Part shown: positions 26,699 through 34,421 of the stretch, one piece after another | Layout of the letters: each line of letters starts with the position of its first letter | Position numbering within the stretch: position 1 is the stretch's first letter | From: CAZFJG01 sp964410915 | GTDB lineage: Bacteria; Synergistota; Synergistia; Synergistales; JAFGMB01 | Direction: 5' to 3' | Assembly: GCA_964410915.1 (NCBI GenBank) | Contig: CAYPIU010000008.1 | Coordinates: forward strand, 1-53,832 | Length of the DNA stretch: 53,832 nt | Translations under genes and position numbers: made by a program | The notes under the pieces: generated by a model | Database searches by the model: none | Told to the model about the DNA's origin: nothing | Seen by the model: only the letters and a program-made list of their open reading frames with translations

Positions 26699-27712
26699 AT
26701 GAAGAAACTTTTTATCTTTTTTCTCTCGTTTGTGATTTTCTCTGCCTCTCTTCCGGTTTATGGAAGTGAGCCTGTCGAATTTGTCGATTATGGCTGGGAT
26801 TTAGTAAGATTTCATGACAGGGTAGCAGGGTTTATCATCGAACATGGTTATCAGCGTGAGGTTGAATATGTTTTCGTTGAACATATTCCTGGTCTTGTCG
26901 GGCTTGAAAAAGGGGATCTTGATATCTATATGGACCTATGGCCGAATAATTGCAAAGAGTGGTGGGATAAGGCAAGGAACAATGGTTCTGTAGCAAAACT
27001 TTCAGTGAATTATGATGGAGGTTCCCAGGGCTGGTATGTGCCTACCTATGTTATTGAGGGGGACAAAGAACGAGGTATCGAGCCTGTGGCCCCGGATCTT
27101 GTTTCAGTCATGGATCTGAAGGATTATTGGGAATTATTCAGAGATCCTGAAGTTAAGGATAAGGGACGTTTTCTCAATGGTCCCCCCAGCTGGATGGCTT
27201 ATTCAGTGAACACAGCAAAACTTGAAGCATACGGTCTTAACGACTATTTTGTTTCTTTTCCGACGGGTGGAACAACAGTATTGATAGCTGAAGTGATCTC
27301 GAACTACAAGAAGGGTAAGCCTGTATTGTTCTATTTCTGGGATCCGACCTGGCTCATGGGGCTTTACGACTTTACTCTTCTGGAAGAACCTGCTTTCGAT
27401 CCTGAATTGTGGAATAAGGAAAGCGGTTATGCCTGTGAGTGGGTAAAGGGAATTTCATATATTGTTGCCAATACTGAATTTATCGACAAAAACCCGGAAG
27501 TAGCAGAATTTCTGGGTAATTACAGTACTACTCTTGATCAGAATCGGAAGGCACTTCTGGTAAGTCACAATAATGATTCTGACGCATGGTACACAGCTCT
27601 GTGGTTTCTCAAAAAATATCCAGAACACTGGGAAAAATGGATTCCTGAAGAAAGACAGGATGTTATCAAAAGGGTTGAGCAGGAGTTGCAGAGAATAGAT
27701 AATGAAGGATGA
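26699..27712 (+). CDS. Glycine betaine/proline-type ABC substrate-binding protein (OpuAC family)
   Basis: A 337-residue exported binding protein. The N-terminus MKKLFIFFLSFVIFSASLPVYG is a Sec signal without a lipobox cysteine, so it is probably periplasmic rather than lipidated. The mature part matches the OpuAC/ProX family, with early VDYGWDLVRFHD, GLEKGDLDIYMDLWPNN, GPPSWMAYSVN and VLFYFWDPTWL. The Trp/Tyr residues in these motifs are typical of a quaternary-amine aromatic cage. No ABC ATPase or permease gene is adjacent, so its partners are elsewhere. It follows glgB by 79 bases; with trehalose synthase upstream it may belong to an osmoadaptation group (inference). The ligand could also be choline or a related amine. 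Confidence 0.85.
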   Translation: MKKLFIFFLSFVIFSASLPVYGSEPVEFVDYGWDLVRFHDRVAGFIIEHGYQREVEYVFVEHIPGLVGLEKGDLDIYMDLWPNNCKEWWDKARNNGSVAKLSVNYDGGSQGWYVPTYVIEGDKERGIEPVAPDLVSVMDLKDYWELFRDPEVKDKGRFLNGPPSWMAYSVNTAKLEAYGLNDYFVSFPTGGTTVLIAEVISNYKKGKPVLFYFWDPTWLMGLYDFTLLEEPAFDPELWNKESGYACEWVKGISYIVANTEFIDKNPEVAEFLGNYSTTLDQNRKALLVSHNNDSDAWYTALWFLKKYPEHWEKWIPEERQDVIKRVEQELQRIDNEG

Positions 27713-27815
27713 GGTATGACGGTTGTTTGACCTCGGGGTATAGATCAGGGCATGGATATTTTCTACAAAGGGATTCCGGCAAAAAATCTGAGACTGGAAA
27801 TAAATCTATATTCAA

Positions 27816-28160
27816 CTAAAATATGGGGTCATTGAGGAGGGCTGAAAGAACGAAAAAAATTCCAGGTGATGAAAAAATGATATAACTGGATTGCTGGGGA
27901 TAGATCCCGTTTTGCTGCTGGGAAAAAACGTAGAAAAGGAACAGGCATGTCAGTGTAAGAAGACCTCCAAGGCCTTCCCATTTCATGGACATGAACATTC
28001 CAGCTATGACTCCGAAAGGGAAAAACATAAAAAGTACCAGCTGATCGTATTCCATGCGCCAGGGCATGATCCCTTTTTCCCAGAACACAAGTATTAGGAT
28101 AGCTATTGAAAGAAAACTTGAATACTTTGCAAGATTCCTGACAAATATACCTGCCTTCAT
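27816..28160 (-). CDS. Small hypothetical membrane protein with four hydrophobic segments
   Basis: This 114-residue protein has about four hydrophobic stretches: FLSIAILILVFW, LVLFMFFPFGVIAGMFM, GGLLTLTCLFLFYVF and YIIFSSPGIFFVLSAL. The loop MKWEGLGG between the second and third recurs in small uncharacterised membrane proteins, but I cannot name a family. The ATG at 28160 has AAAGGAGAT about seven bases upstream, which supports a real gene. It is convergent with the binding-protein gene and lies downstream of the cupin gene on the same strand, 93 bases away. Confidence 0.65.
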   Translation of the reverse strand: MKAGIFVRNLAKYSSFLSIAILILVFWEKGIMPWRMEYDQLVLFMFFPFGVIAGMFMSMKWEGLGGLLTLTCLFLFYVFSQQQNGIYPQQSSYIIFSSPGIFFVLSALLNDPIF

Positions 28161-28253
28161 TTTAAAGATCTCCTTTTGTTCAGTTTAACAGAAAAAACAA
28201 ATAATGTTTTATCATTCATACGGATTCAATGCTATTTTAATCAATAATCAGGA

Positions 28254-28580
28254 TCATTCAACAAAATCTTCCCTTTGGGGTGAAAATATATCAACAACGA
28301 TAGAATCGTCTTCCAGGGCTTCTACTTCATGCTCGGCTTCAGGAGGCACATAAAGGCTGTCTCCTTCTTTGCAGATCCATTCTCTGTCCTCTATTCGGAA
28401 TTTTACTCTGCCTTTGGAAATATATGCTATCTGCTGATGCGGATGTTTATGAGAGGGAGCTTTGCCTCCCATGGAAAAAACAGCTTCAGTGAGCATCATG
28501 TTGCCTCCTCTTGCGAGGACCTTCTGGGTAAACTTTTCAGTGTCTATCCTGTATACCATATCTTTGTTACTGAAGAACAT
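28254..28580 (-). CDS. Cupin-2 domain protein
   Basis: A 108-residue single-domain cupin. Motif 1 is seen in HKHPHQQIAYISKGRVKF and motif 2 in GDSLYVPPEAEHEVEAL, with His residues placed to bind one metal ion. AAAGGGAG lies seven bases before the ATG at 28580. Such small cupins are often sugar or amino-acid derivative isomerases, dioxygenases or sensors; nothing here decides between them. It is divergent from the MBL-fold gene and shares the intergenic region that carries a palindrome. Confidence 0.82.
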   Translation of the reverse strand: MFFSNKDMVYRIDTEKFTQKVLARGGNMMLTEAVFSMGGKAPSHKHPHQQIAYISKGRVKFRIEDREWICKEGDSLYVPPEAEHEVEALEDDSIVVDIFSPQREDFVE

Positions 28581-28609
28581 TAGAACACTCCCTTTAAAGG
28601 TTGGAATTT

Positions 28610-28644
28610 TTGACTGTTACTATCATAGTAGTAAAAGTTATAAT
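28610..28644 (+). promoter_or_regulatory. Candidate promoter with internal palindrome before the MBL-fold gene
   Basis: A TATAAT at 28639-28644 lies 24 bases before the gene start. A TTGACT at 28610-28615 is too far (23 bases) for a normal spacer. The 13-bp palindrome TACTAT-C-ATAGTA (28618-28630) lies between the two and could be an operator, possibly one whose regulator distorts an overlong spacer. Confidence 0.35.
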
Positions 28645-28668
28645 ACTTTAAAGGAAGGAGGTTGAAAA

Positions 28669-29403
28669 GTGTTAAATTCAGAGAACCTTACTATTACAGT
28701 ACTCTATGACAACGCTGTTTACGATAAAAGAATGACATCAGGATGGGGCTTTGGATGTCTGATCAGCGATGGCGGAGACATCAATATTTTATTTGATACC
28801 GGGGCTTCAGGTGATCTGTTGATCCGGAATATGGGTATTATGGGCATAGATCCTTCCAGTATTGATAATATAGTTATCTCACATTTTCATGCAGATCACG
28901 TTGGAGGTCTTGATACTTTTCTTGCACAGAACAGTAATGTGACTGTTTTTTTACCTTCCACCCTTTCCTCCGGTATATTCAGCAGGATTATAAAGACAGG
29001 AGCTTCAGCAGTTCCGGTGAGCAACGGTTTAGAAATTATGCCGGATATTTTTACTACTGGAGAACTTGGGTCCAGAGTCATGGAACAGTCCCTGGTTATC
29101 TCCACTGAAAAGGGGCTGGTGGTAATAACAGGCTGTGCACATCCGGGGCTTTTAAGCATATTAGCAGAAGTGAAATGTATTTCTGAAAAAGATATCTTTC
29201 TTGTTCTCGGGGGTCTCCACTTTGAGGGGAAGTCAAAAGCAGATATTGAAAGGATACTTGCTTTTTTTCGGAAACAGAATATAACTCATTCCTGTCTGTG
29301 CCATTGTTCAGGGGATGTTGCCAGAGAAATGTTCCGTATAGAGTATGGCCTGGATTACCTGGATTGTGGAGTCGGAAAGATAATAAAACTGAAAGAGATC
29401 TAA
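28669..29403 (+). CDS. MBL-fold metallo-hydrolase (COG1237 type)
   Basis: This 244-residue metallo-beta-lactamase-fold protein begins with LTITVLYDNAVYDK and has the dinuclear metal motif SHFHADHVGG. Later ligand positions are TGCAHPGLL and GGLHFEGK. The order and the final CHCSGDVA are typical of COG1237, which includes the archaeal enzyme making a precursor of methanopterin; in bacteria the role is unknown. GTG 28669 has GGAGGTTG six bases upstream. A flavodoxin gene follows, so a redox or cofactor role is possible (inference). Confidence 0.85.
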   Translation: MLNSENLTITVLYDNAVYDKRMTSGWGFGCLISDGGDINILFDTGASGDLLIRNMGIMGIDPSSIDNIVISHFHADHVGGLDTFLAQNSNVTVFLPSTLSSGIFSRIIKTGASAVPVSNGLEIMPDIFTTGELGSRVMEQSLVISTEKGLVVITGCAHPGLLSILAEVKCISEKDIFLVLGGLHFEGKSKADIERILAFFRKQNITHSCLCHCSGDVAREMFRIEYGLDYLDCGVGKIIKLKEI

Positions 29404-29482
29404 GACATCTGAAAATAATTTAGAATTGGAAAAACCTGCAGAATCAGCAAGATCTCGACCTTTTAATGGGAAGGTGAAAGTT

Positions 29483-29980
29483 TTGAAGATCCTTATTTCT
29501 TTTTATTCAAGAACCGGGAACACAAGGAATATTGCAGCTCGTATTGGCCGTGAGTTTGAAGATAACATCGAAAATGAAGTGGTTGTTGAAGAGATAAAGG
29601 AGTCAGGGGTAGACAGAGGTGGTGTATCAGGTTATGTAAAGGCGGGTAAGGATGCACTTTCCCGCAGAAGATCTGAAATAATAACTCCAGTAAATAATCC
29701 CGGTAATTTCGATCTTGTAGTGATAGGAGGTCCTGTATGGGCATGGACCGTTTCCCCACCGGTCAGTACATATTGTTCTGATTACGGGGTAGAAGCGATT
29801 AAAGTCGCTTTCTTCTGTTGCATGGGAGGTTCTGGAGCAAAGAAAACCTTTTCAGAAATGCAGAAACTTTGTAAAAAAATCCCATTGGAAGTTATTTCTT
29901 TTAAGGACAGAGAACTAAAGACTGAAGAAATAATTTTACGCAAAAAGATACAGAACTTTGTAGCTGCCTGTCAGGAATGA
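29483..29980 (+). CDS. Flavodoxin-like protein
   Basis: This 165-residue flavodoxin-fold protein has the FMN phosphate loop SFYSRTGNTRN at its N-terminus, then VIGGPVWAWTVSPPV and FFCCMGGSGAKKTF, which line the isoalloxazine site in family members. It would carry electrons, or act as a small FMN-dependent reductase, in the cytoplasm. I chose TTG 29483 (MKILISFYS), which follows GGGAAGGTG at good spacing; the frame stays open to a TTG at 29426, but the added residues do not look like flavodoxin. It lies four bases before the next gene and about 80 after the MBL-fold gene. Confidence 0.82.
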   Translation: MKILISFYSRTGNTRNIAARIGREFEDNIENEVVVEEIKESGVDRGGVSGYVKAGKDALSRRRSEIITPVNNPGNFDLVVIGGPVWAWTVSPPVSTYCSDYGVEAIKVAFFCCMGGSGAKKTFSEMQKLCKKIPLEVISFKDRELKTEEIILRKKIQNFVAACQE

Positions 29981-29984
29981 AATT

Positions 29985-30575
29985 ATGAAACAAGATGGAT
30001 CAAATAAAACTGCCAGACCATTTAAATATGTAACAGTTCTGTGTGAAGGGCCAAACGATGCATTATTGATGAGGCGTATGAGTTCTTTTTTCGAGGATTA
30101 TGGGTATCATTTGAGGACCAGGTCATGCCAGGGTATAGATTCGCTTCTATCTTCATCCCCAAGATTGGTAAAAAGATATTTTACAAAAGGTCCGGTAGTT
30201 CTCTTGTTTGATCACGCAGATCTAAAGGATGGAGATCTCAAGCGGTTTAAAGCTGCAGAAGAACTGGGGCCAATGGTACTTGCCGTCCCAGTCGTAGAGA
30301 AGATCGAAGCATGGCTTATGGCAGATACCGAAGCTCTTTATAAGTCTACAGGAGTAAATTATAAAGGCCCGGTTCCTACTGACAGGATAGAGGATCCGAA
30401 GCGTTTTTTTCTTCATTTCTGCCGGGTGGCGGTGAGAAAGGGCAAAAGAAAATTTTTGTCCAGAGAAACTGATTTTTTTCGATCGGTGACATGGCGGTGG
30501 GATCTTAGCAGGGCTCGGGGAAATAATGTTTCCCTTGACAGGTTCTGTAAAAGGTTTTCCGGTATTTGTTTTTAA
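29985..30575 (+). CDS. TOPRIM-like protein resembling DUF4276
   Basis: A 196-residue protein that I place near the DUF4276/RloB TOPRIM-like group by motif only. VTVLCEGPNDALLMRRM supplies the early acidic residue, VVLLFDHADLKD an Asp-rich second motif, and VVEKIEAWLMADTEAL matches the E-x-EAWL-x-AD element of that family. The C-terminal part is basic (KRKFLSRE, RWDLSRARG). Such domains occur in nucleases and in restriction-linked anticodon nuclease systems, but no partner ATPase or methylase is present. It follows the flavodoxin gene by four bases. Function unknown. Confidence 0.5.
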   Translation: MKQDGSNKTARPFKYVTVLCEGPNDALLMRRMSSFFEDYGYHLRTRSCQGIDSLLSSSPRLVKRYFTKGPVVLLFDHADLKDGDLKRFKAAEELGPMVLAVPVVEKIEAWLMADTEALYKSTGVNYKGPVPTDRIEDPKRFFLHFCRVAVRKGKRKFLSRETDFFRSVTWRWDLSRARGNNVSLDRFCKRFSGICF

Positions 30576-30586
30576 TATAGGATATC

Positions 30587-30638
30587 TACAGGCCCTTCCG
30601 CCTTTTTTTATGCTGAACCAAAGCAGCAAGGGCCTGTA
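30587..30638. repeat. 11-bp perfect inverted repeat with 30-base loop
   Basis: TACAGGCCCTT (30587-30597) and AAGGGCCTGTA (30628-30638) are perfect inverted repeats between the convergent TOPRIM-like and rubrerythrin genes. Neither strand has a T run after the stem; a run of seven T is in the loop. It may be a non-canonical terminator or an RNA-stabilising structure. Confidence 0.5.
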
Positions 30639-30675
30639 AGAGAGTTCTTTCTGATATATATCTCGGAATGATCGT

Positions 30676-31170
30676 TTATTCGACCTTTTTAAAAACTTTG
30701 GCCATTGCACCGCACACTGGACATTTTTCAGGAACTTCGTCTGCTGCTACGTATCCACATACAGGGCAAAGGTAGTAATCAACTTCGGTGCCCTCTTCCA
30801 GATTCTCCAAAGCATTTTCATAAAGTTTTGCGTGGGCTTTTTCAGCTTCATTCGCCATTGAGAATGATCTTTCTGCCTTCTTATTATTTTCAGTTATCGC
30901 CTGTTGGATAAACTCCGGATACATTTTTGTATATTCATATACTTCACCATCGTGGGCTTCTTTGAGATTTTCAGCAGTACTGCTTATTCCCCCCATTTCA
31001 GCGAGATGTGAGTGGGCATGAATTGTTTCAGCCTTAGCAACAGCCCTGAAAAGTTTTGCCACCTGGGGGTATCCTTCTTTTTCAGCTTTCATAGCAAAAG
31101 CAAGATATTTCCTGTTTGCCTGAGATTCGCCAGCGAAAGCTTCTGCGAGATTTTCCATTGTTTTTGCCAT
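30676..31170 (-). CDS. rbr: Rubrerythrin
   Basis: This 164-residue non-haem iron protein reduces hydrogen peroxide in anaerobes. The ferritin-like diiron part shows AEAFAGESQANRKYLAFA, KAETIHAHSH and NEAEKAHAKLYENAL with the expected Glu and His ligands. The C-terminal rubredoxin-type knuckles are LCPVCGY and KCPVCGA. ATG 31170 has AGGAGGAATT seven bases upstream; an in-frame start at 31212 adds 14 residues and lacks an SD. A strong promoter is visible upstream. It implies an oxygen-sensitive lifestyle, in line with the rest of the window. Confidence 0.95.
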   Translation of the reverse strand: MAKTMENLAEAFAGESQANRKYLAFAMKAEKEGYPQVAKLFRAVAKAETIHAHSHLAEMGGISSTAENLKEAHDGEVYEYTKMYPEFIQQAITENNKKAERSFSMANEAEKAHAKLYENALENLEEGTEVDYYLCPVCGYVAADEVPEKCPVCGAMAKVFKKVE

Positions 31171-31210
31171 AATAATTCCTCCTGACAGGCACAAGTTAGT
31201 CCTTTCGAAC

Positions 31211-31238
31211 ATTTTACTAAATTAAAAATAAGTGTCAA
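31211..31238 (-). promoter_or_regulatory. Rubrerythrin promoter
   Basis: On the minus strand TTGACA (31238-31233), 16 bases, then TAAAAT (31216-31211), placed about 40 bases before the start codon. No PerR-type operator was recognised. Confidence 0.65.
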
Positions 31239-31395
31239 GATGTTGTGTTTTTTAAAAGGTCAGTTTACATTTTACATTATTGAATGTATTATCCACTGCT
31301 GGTGTTTATTTTACGGTCTTTTAAATGGACTCGTGATACAATTCAGAAGATATCTGATCTGGCACCAAGCTGCAAATGGATTGGGGTGTGCTCTT

Positions 31396-32757
31396 TTGAA
31401 AATAGTCATTGTAGGAGCCGGTGAGGTTGGTTATAACGTATCAAGGGATCTTTCGGCAGAGGGGCACGACATCACTATTGTTGAACTTGATGAAACGAGA
31501 GCCGGGAAAGTTGAGAGTGAGCTCGATGTAAGGGTAGTGAGAGGAAACGGGTCAAGACCACATGTTCTTGAAAAAGCAGGTATATGCGAGGGATGTGGTG
31601 TAGATATCCTCGTTGCTTCATCAGAAAAAGATGAGGTTAACATAATGGCATGCTGGATTGCAAAAAGGGCTGGTGTACCAAGGGTCATTTCCCGTGCCAG
31701 AGGTATGGAATTCACAGATAGTCCAACCTGGGCCCGTGAACTTGGTATTGATGTTATGTCAAGCCCTGAAAGATCAGTAGCCAGACAGATAGAAGAACTT
31801 CTACAGGTTCGTTCTGCCATTCATACTTCGGAACTTTTTGAAGGGCAGGCTGGGATCTATGCTTTCAGAGTGGGAAAAGGTTCTCCTCTTGTAGATGTTC
31901 CGCTGAAAAAAGCGAGGGAGAAATATCCTGATCTAAAAAGTATCTTTGTCTATGTGGAGAGAGAAAAAAAAGGTTTCATCCCAAATGGGGAAACTGTTTT
32001 GAGGGAGGAAGACGTTGTTTTCCTTGTATCTCTCAGAGAACATATATGGCAGCTTGAGGGGCTTTTTCAGAGGTCAAGAAGCAGGTCTTTAAAGAGGGTA
32101 ATTATTGTTGGCGGGGGCAAAATAGGCTCAAGACTTGCAATGCTGCTTGAAAAAAGGTTTAAAAATCTTGTTGTTAAACTTATTGACCGGGATAAAGAGA
32201 AGTGTGAAAGACTTGCTTCAGAGCTTGAGAGGACAATAGTTCTCTGCAGTGATGGTACAGATGAAGATCTGCTCAGGTATGAGGGTATTGAGGATTGTGA
32301 TGGTTTTGTGACCACAACCACAAGCGATGAGGCAAATATTCTTATGGGTGTTATAGCAAAGGCAATGGGTGCGAGAAAAAGCATAGCAGTTGTCAGAAGA
32401 AAAATATACAACAGCTTGAGCGATTATCTTGCTGTAGATGCACTCGTAAATCCTAACGAGGCCCTGGCTTCCGTGATAATGAAACACATTCGTTATCCCT
32501 ACAGGACAGGTGCTCTTTCTGTAATAGACAAGATCGGAGCAGATACTCTGGAAGTGGAGATACCTGCAGATTCTCCTGTCCTCGGTAAGAAGGTCAGGAA
32601 TATCGGTTTCCCAAAGGGAGTAATTCTGGCCCTTGTCGCAAGAGGTAATGATGTTTTTGTGCCTTTTGGCAATACGGTTCTTCACGAGGGGGACAGGGTG
32701 CTACTTTTTGCAAGTTCCCGGATCCTTCCCAAGGCCGTTGAGATCCTGGGGGTGTAG
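31396..32757 (+). CDS. trkA: Trk potassium uptake system, NAD-binding subunit TrkA
   Basis: A 453-residue cytoplasmic regulator of TrkH with two RCK modules. The nucleotide folds start at KIVIVGAGEVGYN (residue 2) and RVIIVGGGKIGSR (about 234), each followed by a TrkA_C domain (SPLVDVPLKKA; SPVLGKKVRNIGFPKG). TTG 31396 follows GGGGTG by seven bases and gives the family's usual length; an open frame upstream to 31240 adds unrelated hydrophobic residues. It lies five bases before trkH, so the two form one operon. Confidence 0.95.
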   Translation: MKIVIVGAGEVGYNVSRDLSAEGHDITIVELDETRAGKVESELDVRVVRGNGSRPHVLEKAGICEGCGVDILVASSEKDEVNIMACWIAKRAGVPRVISRARGMEFTDSPTWARELGIDVMSSPERSVARQIEELLQVRSAIHTSELFEGQAGIYAFRVGKGSPLVDVPLKKAREKYPDLKSIFVYVEREKKGFIPNGETVLREEDVVFLVSLREHIWQLEGLFQRSRSRSLKRVIIVGGGKIGSRLAMLLEKRFKNLVVKLIDRDKEKCERLASELERTIVLCSDGTDEDLLRYEGIEDCDGFVTTTTSDEANILMGVIAKAMGARKSIAVVRRKIYNSLSDYLAVDALVNPNEALASVIMKHIRYPYRTGALSVIDKIGADTLEVEIPADSPVLGKKVRNIGFPKGVILALVARGNDVFVPFGNTVLHEGDRVLLFASSRILPKAVEILGV

Positions 32758-32762
32758 AAGCT

Positions 32763-34214
32763 TTGAAACTGAGGGTCGTCTCAAAGGTACTTGCTCTTCT
32801 GGCAGCAATTATTTCACTTTTCATGCTCTGGCCGGCCTGGTGGGCATGGATGGATGGTTCCTCTGATCTTTATCCTCTTTTGAAGTCTGTTTTTGCAGGT
32901 CTTGTAATTGCTATGATCCTTCTGCTGGCAGGGAGGAAGACCTCTCTAAAAGATCTTGGTATCCGGGAAGCATTTGCAGTGGTGACCCTTTCCTGGGTTA
33001 TAGCGTCAGTAATAGGGGGATTACCTTATTTATTAAATGGAACTGTTTCAAATTTTACAGATGCTTTTTTTGAGGCTATGTCCGGTTTTACGACAACGGG
33101 AGCATCCATACTGACAGATATAGAGGCCAATCCAAGGGGGATCCTTTTCTGGAGAGACCTCACGCACTGGCTTGGCGGGATGGGGATAATAGTTCTTAGT
33201 CTTGCCATACTCCCTTTTCTTGGTGTAGGAGGAATGCAGCTATACAAAGCCGAAGTTCCGGGGCCTGTTCCTGAAAAACTTACCCCCAGAGTTCAGCAGA
33301 CTGCACTGTTGTTGTGGGGGGTATATGTGTTTCTGTCCCTTCTTGAAATTCTTGCTCTCTGGCTTGGCGGGATGAGCCTTTTCGAATCTCTTACTCACAC
33401 CTTTGGTACTATGGCTACAGGTGGTTTTTCGCCCCTTAACGGCAGCATAGGTCAATACGACAATTCATATTTCGATTGGGTAATTACGATCTTCATGTTT
33501 CTTGCCGGAGCGAATTTTGCACTTCATTATTTTATGCTGAGAGGTAAATTTGATACCTGGTGGAAGGATGAAGAATTTCGTTTCTATACGTGGATAGTTC
33601 TTCTCAGTATAACAACTGTTACCATATCTCTTGTCGTCAGCGGATTATACACTGATCTGGTAGATGCTGTACGTTTTTCTGCTTTCCAGGTAGTAAGCAT
33701 AATCACAACAACTGGGTATGTTACCGCTGATTATGAGCTTTGGCCTTTCTATACCCAATTCCTGCTCCTTTTGCTCATGTTCATAGGAGCCTGTGCCGGT
33801 TCCACCGGTGGAGGTATGAAGAACCTGAGGATCATGTTTCTGATAAGACATGTTAAAGCAGAACTGCTGCGGCTTCTTCATCCTAAATCCATGGTCCATA
33901 TCAGGGTGGCCGGGAATGTCGTAAACCGTGATATTGTTGCTTCCGTAACTTCTTTCTTTATACTCTATATTGGGATCTTTGCATTGGGAGCTCTCATTAT
34001 GGCAGGCTTCGGCCTTGATGTGGTTTCCTCTGTCGCAAGTGTAGCAGCAACACTTGGCAATATCGGGCCCGGACTTGGTATTGTAGGCCCTGTCAATAAT
34101 TATGCATCAATACCAGTGGCAGGGAAATGGGTATTGTGTCTGTTTATGCTTCTTGGAAGGCTTGAAATATATACTGTTGTTATGCTCCTTCTTCCAGGAA
34201 CCTGGAGTAGCTGA
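32763..34214 (+). CDS. trkH: Trk/Ktr potassium channel subunit TrkH
   Basis: This 483-residue integral membrane protein forms the K+ pathway of the Trk system. The four pseudo-repeat selectivity loops can be seen: SGFTTTGASI, FGTMATGGFSP, ITTTGYVTADY and AATLGNIGPGLG, with about ten further hydrophobic helices. The TTG start has GGGGGTG about nine bases upstream. TrkA is immediately upstream. The C-terminus ends LGRLEIYTVVMLL as in TrkH. Together they take up K+, the first response to osmotic upshift. Confidence 0.95.
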   Translation: MKLRVVSKVLALLAAIISLFMLWPAWWAWMDGSSDLYPLLKSVFAGLVIAMILLLAGRKTSLKDLGIREAFAVVTLSWVIASVIGGLPYLLNGTVSNFTDAFFEAMSGFTTTGASILTDIEANPRGILFWRDLTHWLGGMGIIVLSLAILPFLGVGGMQLYKAEVPGPVPEKLTPRVQQTALLLWGVYVFLSLLEILALWLGGMSLFESLTHTFGTMATGGFSPLNGSIGQYDNSYFDWVITIFMFLAGANFALHYFMLRGKFDTWWKDEEFRFYTWIVLLSITTVTISLVVSGLYTDLVDAVRFSAFQVVSIITTTGYVTADYELWPFYTQFLLLLLMFIGACAGSTGGGMKNLRIMFLIRHVKAELLRLLHPKSMVHIRVAGNVVNRDIVASVTSFFILYIGIFALGALIMAGFGLDVVSSVASVAATLGNIGPGLGIVGPVNNYASIPVAGKWVLCLFMLLGRLEIYTVVMLLLPGTWSS

Positions 34215-34421
34215 TATTTTATGACATGATCCAACAGCTAAATGAAAACCCGGTAATCTAATATTCAGGTTTCAAAAATGGAATTGTATCATTAAGTGTA
34301 TTCGTGCAATATTTTTCTGGAAGACTGATTTAAAATATAGTTATCAGGTGGAACTTAAGTTTTTTTATTTTTTCACCAGGGCTGAGATAGTACGGATAAC
34401 ATGAAGGGGGATATTTAGAAA

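Noticed and set aside
26699..27712. Lipoprotein assignment for the betaine-type binding protein
   Set aside because: No cysteine follows the signal peptide, so a soluble periplasmic protein is more likely.
30587..30638. Inverted repeat considered as an intrinsic terminator
   Set aside because: No T run follows the stem on either strand and the loop is 30 bases; kept only as a repeat.
34370..34421. CTGAGATAGTAC... resembling part of a TPP riboswitch before pepF
   Set aside because: Only the CTGAGA element matches. The second conserved thi-box half and the stems are missing, and the downstream gene is not a thiamin gene.
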